DNA of 11,507 nt, taken from the NCBI GenBank assembly GCA_938073845.1, contig CALJEO010000093.1, positions 1-11,507 of the forward strand, given 5' to 3'. Origin of the DNA: an uncultured archaeon. Lineage in GTDB: Archaea > Korarchaeota > Korarchaeia > Korarchaeales > Korarchaeaceae. Of the stretch, positions 6,933-11,507 are shown in pieces; the first letter of the stretch is position 1; each line of letters opens with the position of its first letter. The translations under genes were made by a program, and so were the position numbers. The notes under the pieces are model-generated. The model worked only from the letters and a program-made list of their open reading frames with translations. It was not told the origin of the DNA and made no database searches.

Positions 6933-8150
6933 GTGTTCCTCAGGGCTGACCTCTCGGGGGTTAAGGTGGGGCTAGGAGAGCCTGTCAGGATAATGGGTGT
7001 CATAAACCTCAGTCCCGAATCCTTCTACAGGGGATCCGTGGTCAGAAGCGCTGAGGAAGCCCTTAACTTAGCTGAGAGGATGATCGATGAGGGGGCTTCC
7101 ATAATAGACGTCGGGGGGATGAGCACCGCCCCCTATCTGGAGACCTGGGTGAGCGTTGAGGAGGAGAGGAGGAGGGTTGTGCCCGTCATAAGGAGGCTCG
7201 GGGACCTCGGGGTTCCCATCTCAATCGATACCCATAGGTATGAGGTGGCCTCCGCTGCTGTGGAGGCGGGAGCTACCATCGTGAACGACGTCTCATGCCT
7301 CTCAGATCCCAGATTAGCTGAACTAGTGGCATCGATGGACCTCTCCCTTATCCTGGGGGCCAGGGGGAAGCCGGAAAGCTCTGATCCCTTGAGGGAGATC
7401 AGGAAATTCCTGAGAGAGGGTTTGAGAAGGGCTTCTGGGATCAGGGAGGAGAGGATAGTCATAGATCCCCTAATAGGCTTTTTCAGGGACTCCAGCCTGC
7501 CCTGGTACCTCTGGGACTCCCTAGTGATAAGGGGGTTGAGGGGGCTCCTCATCTTGGGCAGACCAATCTGCATCAGCGTTTCCAGGAAATCGTTCATAGG
7601 GGAGATAGCTGGTGAGAGAGATCCTGCAAACAGGCTTCCCGGAAGCATAGCAGCTACTTCTATAGCTGTTTATAATGGAGCGAGTCTCATAAGGACCCAT
7701 GACGTCAAGGAGACCGCTCAAGCCGTTAAGGTGGCTGAGTTCATAAGAAGGGAAATATTGCAGGCAAAATGCAGTGATTTGGAGGCTTATCAGTTCTCCT
7801 TTGACCTTAATGCTAGTGACTTCGAGGACATGTTCCTCACCGTGGGCTCTCACCCATACGGGGCCAAGCTCATGTCCCTCAAGTCGGAGCTCAGGGTGGT
7901 TTACATGAGGAACGTCAGCAACCCCGTGGCTCTGGTGATAAAGCAGGAGATGCTCGCCTCAGGGGGTGAGGCAGCCATCCCATCGAGCTCGATAGTCTTT
8001 GGAAGCGATAGAGTAGACCTAGTTGTCCTGGGAAACCTGAAGCAGCTTGAGAAGCTCATGCGGAAGATGGAGCTGAACGCTAGAGAGGGAAGCAGCTTAT
8101 CAGCTGAGTTTCACTGCGTTAAGGAGGTCCTCTCCGAGCTACTAAGCTGA
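6933..8150 (+). CDS. folP: Dihydropteroate synthase, long archaeal form with extra C-terminal domain
   Basis: DHPS condenses 6-hydroxymethyl-dihydropterin diphosphate with p-aminobenzoate to give dihydropteroate, in the cytoplasm. Motifs in order (numbered from GTG 6933, 405 residues): MGVINLSPESF (21-31), IIDVGGMSTAP (57-67), ISIDTHR (96-102), VNDVS (117-121), DPLIGFF (178-184), SRKSFIG (217-223) and RTHD (254-257). The second-loop motif is GGMSTAPY, not the bacterial GGESTRPG, so the usual phosphate-contacting Arg is missing. From memory the same change occurs in other archaeal DHPS. About 130 residues follow the barrel, with VIKQEMLASGGEAAIP (335-350) and a VVLGNLKQLEKLMRKM helix, an accessory domain also known in long DHPS proteins. 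The GTG at 6933 is chosen because a TATA box lies 25 nt upstream. The ATG at 6867 would lie upstream of that TATA box. The end overlaps mptA by 40 bp. Confidence 0.85.
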   Translation: MFLRADLSGVKVGLGEPVRIMGVINLSPESFYRGSVVRSAEEALNLAERMIDEGASIIDVGGMSTAPYLETWVSVEEERRRVVPVIRRLGDLGVPISIDTHRYEVASAAVEAGATIVNDVSCLSDPRLAELVASMDLSLILGARGKPESSDPLREIRKFLREGLRRASGIREERIVIDPLIGFFRDSSLPWYLWDSLVIRGLRGLLILGRPICISVSRKSFIGEIAGERDPANRLPGSIAATSIAVYNGASLIRTHDVKETAQAVKVAEFIRREILQAKCSDLEAYQFSFDLNASDFEDMFLTVGSHPYGAKLMSLKSELRVVYMRNVSNPVALVIKQEMLASGGEAAIPSSSIVFGSDRVDLVVLGNLKQLEKLMRKMELNAREGSSLSAEFHCVKEVLSELLS

Positions 8151-8980
8151 GCCCTCAGCTCCCCAACGGTGGATCTGAGCTCCGCGTAGACATCATGCAT
8201 ATGGACGCTCTCCAGGCTCCTGACTGCCGCGAGCAAAACAGCTTCATCAGGAACCGATGGGAACTCCCCCAGAAAGAGGAGCGCCATATCCCTAACGACG
8301 TCCTCAGCTAACTTAGGATTCTTAATCGAGCTTATGACGAGCGATGCTTCCTCAGGCCTCTTGGCCAGGGTCATCAGCGGGGAGCTCATGGCCCTCTCGA
8401 TCACATGAGCCAGCTTCCCCCTATCCAGGTGCCCCCCCTCGAGGGATAACTCGATCACACCCAGACTCCTCTGCGTATGCGTAGCCAATATCGAGGTCCT
8501 CTCACCCAAGGAGTCCACATAGGCCCTTATCAGCTCCATGGTGCAGGGACAGGAAGTCATTCCCATCAGCTCGACCCTCGTGCCGCTCACCTCCTTCCCC
8601 CCATAGACTAGGGAGCTTACCTCAGCCCTGTAAGACCTTCGGGAATCGAGTAAGGCTTCAAATCTAGCTGAAACCCCGGCTGAGTCAGCATATGGTATGA
8701 GGTCCATTAGGAGCTTCACTGACTCCCTAACTAGGGTCTCGGGCTCCTTAGGCGGATCGGAGATGCTGTAGACGGCTTGGACCTGCCTGCTCAGATCGAC
8801 CCCCCTCCTGGTGGGGGGCAGGCTGACCCAGGCGTCAGCTTCAGCTAGCGCGAGAAAGCCCTCAACGATGACCGGGACCTTCAAACCGAAGCTCCCCACC
8901 CTATTCAGCCTTACCATGACCGAAGGCAGCTCTGAGTGCACATCGCGCGCCCTCTCCACTATTTCAGCTGGTAACCTCAT
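8111..8980 (-). CDS. mptA: GTP cyclohydrolase MptA (GTP cyclohydrolase IV / FolE2 family)
   Basis: MptA converts GTP to 7,8-dihydroneopterin 2',3'-cyclic phosphate, the first step of archaeal methanopterin or tetrahydrofolate synthesis, using an Fe(II)-type metal site. The 289-residue protein (from ATG 8980) shows the family's SELPSVMVRLNRVG start, GMTSCPC (140-146, with the metal-ligand cysteine), THTQRSLG (167-174), NPKLAEDVVRDM (221-232) and the HMHDVYAEL histidine motif near 260. The family is COG1469. I prefer the ATG at 8980 because a TTTTAT box lies about 25 nt upstream, and because homologues begin about here. An in-frame GTG at 9040 would add 20 residues lying across that promoter. 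It converges with folP (40-bp overlap), another gene of the same pathway. Confidence 0.88.
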   Translation of the reverse strand: MRLPAEIVERARDVHSELPSVMVRLNRVGSFGLKVPVIVEGFLALAEADAWVSLPPTRRGVDLSRQVQAVYSISDPPKEPETLVRESVKLLMDLIPYADSAGVSARFEALLDSRRSYRAEVSSLVYGGKEVSGTRVELMGMTSCPCTMELIRAYVDSLGERTSILATHTQRSLGVIELSLEGGHLDRGKLAHVIERAMSSPLMTLAKRPEEASLVISSIKNPKLAEDVVRDMALLFLGEFPSVPDEAVLLAAVRSLESVHMHDVYAELRSTVGELRAQLSSSERTSLTQ

Positions 8981-9002
8981 AGGAGGGGATGGGGGATAGC
9001 GG

Positions 9003-9008
9003 ATAAAA
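9003..9008 (-). promoter_or_regulatory. TATA box of mptA (leaderless)
   Basis: On the - strand this reads GGTTTTATCC. The centre of TTTTAT is 25-26 nt before the ATG at 8980, and no ribosome binding site precedes that ATG (the bases just before it are CCCCTCCT, the opposite of one). This fits a leaderless transcript and supports the shorter MptA. Confidence 0.55.
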
Positions 9009-9064
9009 CCGTTCACATCAGACGATATGCCTAGATCCACGGCTGAGTGTGATCCCCGGAAAGG

Positions 9065-9157
9065 TCGCTCCTAATGCGAGCTGAACGCATCCTCAAACTG
9101 CAGGCTGATGGATGCGATTATGGTAAGTCGAAGGCCTCCCCTACGGGAGGTTACCGT
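9065..9157. ncRNA. Candidate structured RNA in the mptA / radical SAM spacer
   Basis: Two strong hairpins stand 3 nt apart. The first is a perfect 7-bp stem CGCATCC (9086-9092) / GGATGCG (9110-9116) with a 17-nt loop. The second has an outer stem ATGGTAA (9120-9126) / TTACCGT (9151-9157, one G-T pair), an 8-nt one-sided bulge, and an inner stem CCTCCC (9135-9140) / GGGAGG (9145-9150) closed by CTAC. Smaller alternative pairings exist upstream (GCTC 9067-9070 / GAGC 9078-9081; ATGCG/CGCAT at 9074-9078 and 9086-9090), which compete with the first stem. Both flanking genes seem to have leaderless promoters outside this block, so it need not be in either mRNA. Strand and family are unknown. No tRNA, RNase P or C/D box pattern fits. 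Confidence 0.33.
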
Positions 9158-9204
9158 CTGAGGGAAAGCTGGACTCATGTTCGACGAAGCAGGAAGCCTT
9201 AACC

Positions 9205-9210
9205 TTTTTA
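9205..9210 (+). promoter_or_regulatory. TATA box of the radical SAM gene (leaderless)
   Basis: TTTTTA, within CCTTTTTAGC, is centred about 25 nt before the GTG at 9232. The GTG has no ribosome binding site ahead of it (GGTACCCTT precedes it), so a leaderless transcript is the simplest reading. Confidence 0.5.
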
Positions 9211-9231
9211 GCACACCTCGTCGGTACCCTT

Positions 9232-9987
9232 GTGTACGATCCGGTCGAGTTAGCTGATGCGATCGGAAGAATCGTGGGAGGAGGGGGAAGGAGGAAGTAC
9301 TACAGGTTCAGGGGAGGGAAGTGGTACGGTGGCATAGCCACCGCGGATTGCGTCGGCTGCAACCTCAGATGCATCTTCTGCTGGAGCGACTTCCCTAGGG
9401 ACAACCCACAAGCTGAATGGGATCTCTATAGCCCTGAACAGGTGTACTCCAAGCTCTCCGGCATAGCTGCGAGTAGGGGCTACAGGGTGCTGAGGGTATC
9501 AGGGAACGAGCCCACGATCTGCTGGGATCACCTGATGGAGCTGCTGGAGCTCGTCGAGAGGGATGGTAGGTTCAGTTTCATACTTGAGACGAACGGTATC
9601 CTCATAGGGAGCGATGGATCCAAGGCCAGGGATCTCTCCCCCTTCACCAAGCTCCACGTCAGGATCTCCCTGAAGGGAACTTGCGAGGAGGAGTTCTCCA
9701 TGCTCACGGGAGCTAAACCAGAGGCTTTCGAGCTCCAACTGAGGGCACTGAGGAACCTAGCCTACGAAGGGGTACCGGCCCACCCCGCGGTGATGCTCTC
9801 CTTCTCCAGCGAGGAGAACCTGAGGAAGCTCCTGGTGAGGTTGGGGAGGATTGATCCAAACTACGTGAGGTATTTCGAGGAGGAGTACGTTCTCCTATAC
9901 CCACACGTTAAGGAGAAGCTGAAGAGGGCTGGAATAAAACCTAGAGTAGCTTATGATCCTGAGAGACTATCTCAGGACCTTATCTGA
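9232..9987 (+). CDS. Radical SAM protein, pyruvate formate-lyase activase-like
   Basis: This is a 251-residue radical SAM protein that should bind a 4Fe-4S cluster through C43, C47 and C50 (motif CNLRCIFC) and cleave S-adenosylmethionine to start radical chemistry. Before the motif there is GGIATADCVG, and after it GNEPTI (91-96), which corresponds to the SAM-binding GGE region. ILETNGILIG (117-126) and RISLKGT follow, as in activase-like proteins of the PflA / COG2108 kind. There is no SPASM or other extra cluster domain (only C40 and C98 besides one later Cys), and the C-terminal part after about 195 is short and charged. Substrate unknown: no glycyl-radical enzyme or peptide partner gene is visible nearby. 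The GTG start is supported by the TATA box 25 nt upstream. It is divergent from mptA, so a role in cofactor metabolism is possible but only an inference. Confidence 0.8.
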   Translation: MYDPVELADAIGRIVGGGGRRKYYRFRGGKWYGGIATADCVGCNLRCIFCWSDFPRDNPQAEWDLYSPEQVYSKLSGIAASRGYRVLRVSGNEPTICWDHLMELLELVERDGRFSFILETNGILIGSDGSKARDLSPFTKLHVRISLKGTCEEEFSMLTGAKPEAFELQLRALRNLAYEGVPAHPAVMLSFSSEENLRKLLVRLGRIDPNYVRYFEEEYVLLYPHVKEKLKRAGIKPRVAYDPERLSQDLI

Positions 9988-10064
9988 GCTCTCTATCACC
10001 TCCTGCGATCTCCTCATGTGAGTAGGAGCTTCTCCGCCAGTGGCCCCATCCGTAAACTGTCCTG

Positions 10065-10183
10065 GAACCAAAGCAGCTGACGGGTCATGGCCGATCGAGC
10101 GGAGGCCCCTATTAGAATGGGAGCTCCTCACCCTTCCGCTCGACTCGGTCAGGTCGAGGGCATCTGTTCCCAACCTTTGGTTC
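10065..10183. ncRNA. Nested perfect inverted repeats; candidate structured RNA or small element
   Basis: The 291-bp spacer after the radical SAM gene contains a perfect 9-bp repeat pair GAACCAAAG (10065-10073) / CTTTGGTTC (10175-10183). Inside it is a second perfect 9-bp pair TCGAGCGGA (10095-10103) / TCCGCTCGA (10135-10143), capped by a 5-bp stem around TAGA (10108-10112 / 10117-10121). An alternative 6-bp hairpin CTCGAC/GTCGAG (10139-10144 / 10153-10158) competes with the inner stem. The right arm GGTTC also pairs with GAACC at 10191-10195 across a TTATAA palindrome. This could be an RNA closed by a terminal helix, a switch-like leader, or a short non-coding element with terminal inverted repeats. 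No flanking target duplication is seen. Strand is undecided. A further stem CTCCT/AGGAG lies upstream at 10010-10028. Confidence 0.33.
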
Positions 10184-10219
10184 ATTATAAGAACCGATCT
10201 CTATTTATGTGCGATCAAA

Positions 10220-10228
10220 TTTATATTA
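10220..10228 (+). promoter_or_regulatory. TATA box for the 134-residue protein gene
   Basis: TTTATATTA stands in the most A/T-rich stretch of the window (about 10184-10240). A start of transcription near 10249 would leave a leader of about 30 nt that ends in the strong ribosome binding site below. A second TATA-like palindrome, TTATAA at 10185-10190, lies upstream and could act in either direction. Confidence 0.5.
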
Positions 10229-10266
10229 ATGAAAAAACTGTATGTGCCTGGGGAAAGGACCTAGGT

Positions 10267-10276
10267 GAGGTGGTGA
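10267..10276 (+). promoter_or_regulatory. Ribosome binding site that fixes the start of the 134-residue protein
   Basis: GAGGTGGTGA precedes the ATG at 10279 and matches the archaeal consensus GGAGGTGATC closely. It rules against the longer in-frame start at 10087, which would run through the inverted repeats and the TATA box. Confidence 0.6.
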
Positions 10277-10278
10277 GC

Positions 10279-10683
10279 ATGGGAATCTCAGTGGATATTA
10301 TCAGGCCTTGGGAGGTGAAGACAATTACTAAGGTAAGGGGGAGCTTCCTAGAGGTGAGAAACACCCTTAACTCCCTATGGAAGGTGTCCGTGCCGAGTAA
10401 AAGCTACCTGGTGCCAGTCACCATGGAGATAGTTTCGAGAGGGCTCTTCGTGACCTACCTCTCCAATACGCCTGGTGATGGCTACCAGCCCGTAGCTAAG
10501 TGCGAAGCATTGGAAGCGGCTAAGAGGTGCTTGGAGGAGCTGCGCGCGAGGTACCCGGACTTCGAATTCGATGCTGATACGATAGCGAGGACGATAGAGG
10601 AGTGCGTCTCCGGGAGGCTCAATGGGAAATTAGGGGCCTTCGCCAAAGCTAAGATAAAGTGCGGTGCCATTAAAGCGCTCTAA
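10279..10683 (+). CDS. Unrecognised 134-residue soluble protein
   Basis: I do not recognise the family. From the ATG at 10279 the protein has an N-terminal half rich in beta-strand-forming residues (MGISVDIIRPWEVK, then YLVPVTMEIVSRGLFVTYLS). Its C-terminal half is helical, with LEAAKRCLEELRARYPDF and DADTIARTIEECVSGRL, ending in a basic AKAKIKCGAIKAL tail. It has no signal peptide, membrane segment or zinc-binding cysteine cluster (its four cysteines are scattered). The strand-then-helix layout resembles small alpha/beta fold proteins, but no motif supports a function. It has its own TATA box and strong ribosome binding site, so it is probably a real, expressed single gene. It converges with the next gene, with only 3 nt between the two stop codons. 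Confidence 0.7.
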   Translation: MGISVDIIRPWEVKTITKVRGSFLEVRNTLNSLWKVSVPSKSYLVPVTMEIVSRGLFVTYLSNTPGDGYQPVAKCEALEAAKRCLEELRARYPDFEFDADTIARTIEECVSGRLNGKLGAFAKAKIKCGAIKAL

Positions 10684-10686
10684 CCT

Positions 10687-11493
10687 TTAGGAGGCTCCTG
10701 CTGGCGATATTTCTAGGTAAGCTATTCCCCTCTCCCTGAAGGGCCAGGGGATCGCACTGACCTCCTGCCCCCTCTCTAGTCTCACCATACCCCTTTTCTC
10801 CTGCTGGGACATCCAGATCTCGGGAGCCGAGGGGTAGAGGGCCAGGAACCTCATCACCTTGCTCCTCACCTTGGCCCCCCTCAGCTCGAACCTCCTCCTC
10901 AGGCTCCAGTCGGACAGCTCCCTGGAGAGCTGATCCAGTACTTCACCTATCCTGTCGTCCAGCCTGGGCTTAGCGTGGACTAACCTCCTCACGGCATTCA
11001 TTATGGAGCTCCTCAGCTCCTTATAGCTCTCATTTATCCTTTGAGCCATCAGGAGGAGTTCCATGGACTCCCTCTTCGGTGAGGGAAGCTTCGCCTGATA
11101 ATCCTGATTCAGGGCCACCACTTTGGAGAGCAGCTGCTTAGGTGCCCTCTCCACCAGCTCCTGAGATACGTACTCACTCATCACCGTGGAGAAAGCTAGG
11201 GGATAGAGGACTAGCTTAGATAGGAAATCCAGATCCTCTTTATCCCTTAAGAATTCCTCCATGCCAAGGCTGAAGATGAAGAAAGCCTCCCTAGCCCTCT
11301 CACCCCATATTATCGTGTATTCCTTAGCTATTTTGAGGTAGATTGCTCTAAGTTGCTCCAGATCGAGCCCCTGAGTAACCCCCAGGTTAATGAGCCTCCA
11401 GGCAAGGGAGAAGAGGACGATCTCCTTAAAGGAGCTGGGGATAGAACCGCTCACACAGGAGAGCCTTATCAGCTCCTCATCGTGGAGCTTCAT
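10687..11493 (-). CDS. Unrecognised helical protein, possibly truncated by the window edge
   Basis: This protein of at least 268 residues is almost wholly predicted helical, with repeated amphipathic segments such as KEIVLFSLAWRLINLG, LEQLRAIYLKIAKEY and RESMELLLMAQRINESYKEL (coiled-coil-like), and a basic region LSDWSLRRRFELRGAKVRSK near 210-230. It has no signal peptide, transmembrane segment or catalytic motif. I do not recognise the family. The ATG at 11493 is the first visible start, preceded by AAGGACCTG. The frame stays open to the window end (VKDL before the Met), so the true start may lie outside. Alternatively an upstream gene could end in the overlapping TGATG. Its stop lies 3 nt from that of the convergent 134-residue gene, leaving no room for a terminator between them. 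Confidence 0.6.
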   Translation of the reverse strand: MKLHDEELIRLSCVSGSIPSSFKEIVLFSLAWRLINLGVTQGLDLEQLRAIYLKIAKEYTIIWGERAREAFFIFSLGMEEFLRDKEDLDFLSKLVLYPLAFSTVMSEYVSQELVERAPKQLLSKVVALNQDYQAKLPSPKRESMELLLMAQRINESYKELRSSIMNAVRRLVHAKPRLDDRIGEVLDQLSRELSDWSLRRRFELRGAKVRSKVMRFLALYPSAPEIWMSQQEKRGMVRLERGQEVSAIPWPFRERGIAYLEISPAGAS

Positions 11494-11507
11494 CAGGTCC
11501 TTAACCT

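Noticed and set aside
7133..7648. Long antisense frame (171 codons) within folP
   Set aside because: It is a shadow of a DHPS barrel whose catalytic motifs are all in the + frame. It has no promoter or ribosome binding site of its own.
9105..9134. Hammerhead-ribozyme-like CTGATG followed by CGAAG
   Set aside because: The core needs CTGANGA. Here it reads CTGATGG, and the required flanking stems and cleavage site do not line up.
9160..9176. Resemblance of GAGGGAAAGCTGGACT to the conserved 5' GAGGAAAGTCC box of RNase P RNA
   Set aside because: An extra base breaks the box, the partner conserved regions are absent, and the spacer is too short for an archaeal RNase P RNA.
10179..10195. GGTTC-7 nt-GAACC hairpin that looks like a tRNA T-arm
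   Set aside because: The loop is ATTATAA, not TTCRANY, and no matching acceptor, D or anticodon arm lies upstream.
9967..10264. Two open frames of about 72-74 codons, one on each strand, in the spacer after the radical SAM gene
   Set aside because: They run through the nested inverted repeats and (for the + strand frame) the TATA region, have no ribosome binding site or correctly spaced TATA box, and their translations look like random low-complexity sequence.
10087..10278. In-frame N-terminal extension of the 134-residue protein to an ATG at 10087
   Set aside because: It would place the TATA box and the strong ribosome binding site inside the coding region. The ATG at 10279 has the only good site.

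Overview
The window looks like chromosomal DNA of a thermophilic archaeon, most likely from the TACK side. A Korarchaeum-like organism is my best guess, from memory of style only. The evidence is an archaeal-type GTP cyclohydrolase (MptA), archaeal TATA boxes placed about 25 nt upstream of start codons (leaderless transcripts), GGTG/GGAGG-type ribosome binding sites inside an operon, a binding protein with an N-terminal membrane anchor and Thr/Val-rich stalk instead of a lipobox, and heavy use of AGG/AGA and ATA codons. No rRNA, tRNA, CRISPR array, transposase or integrase gene is visible, and base composition is even along the window, so I see no sign of a recent insertion.

Region 1 (1-4689, + strand) is a complete branched-chain amino acid type (HAAT/Liv) ABC importer in the order livK-livH-livM-livG-livF. 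The last four genes are packed within 0-4 nt of each other. A short T-rich gap separates the binding protein from the permeases. The 185-nt gap after livF (4690-4874) holds a TATA-like element followed by three hairpins, and is a candidate small RNA gene.

Region 2 (4875-8980) holds an unrecognised, probably exported 666-residue protein with a C-terminal EF-hand/dockerin-like loop (- strand). It is divergent from a dihydropteroate synthase (folP, + strand). One near-palindromic TATA hexamer at 6906-6911 appears to serve both genes. folP converges on mptA (- strand) with a 40-bp overlap of the coding ends. MptA opens the archaeal pterin pathway and DHPS joins pterin to p-aminobenzoate, so this pair supplies an early and a late step of tetrahydrofolate-like cofactor synthesis.

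Region 3 (8981-11507) starts with a 251-bp divergent spacer that carries two predicted leaderless promoters with strongly structured sequence between them. It is followed by a radical SAM protein, a 291-bp spacer with nested perfect inverted repeats and an AT-rich promoter, a small unrecognised 134-residue protein, and a convergent unrecognised helical protein whose frame remains open to the window edge.

The most notable unexplained signals are the three structured intergenic segments (about 4744-4840, 9065-9157 and 10065-10183). The regular TATA-to-start spacing is also notable, because it revises the start sites of folP and mptA. I did not find a clearly new multi-gene system. The unknown exported protein, the 134-residue protein, the radical SAM protein without an obvious substrate and the structured spacers are the parts that ordinary annotation would leave unexplained.
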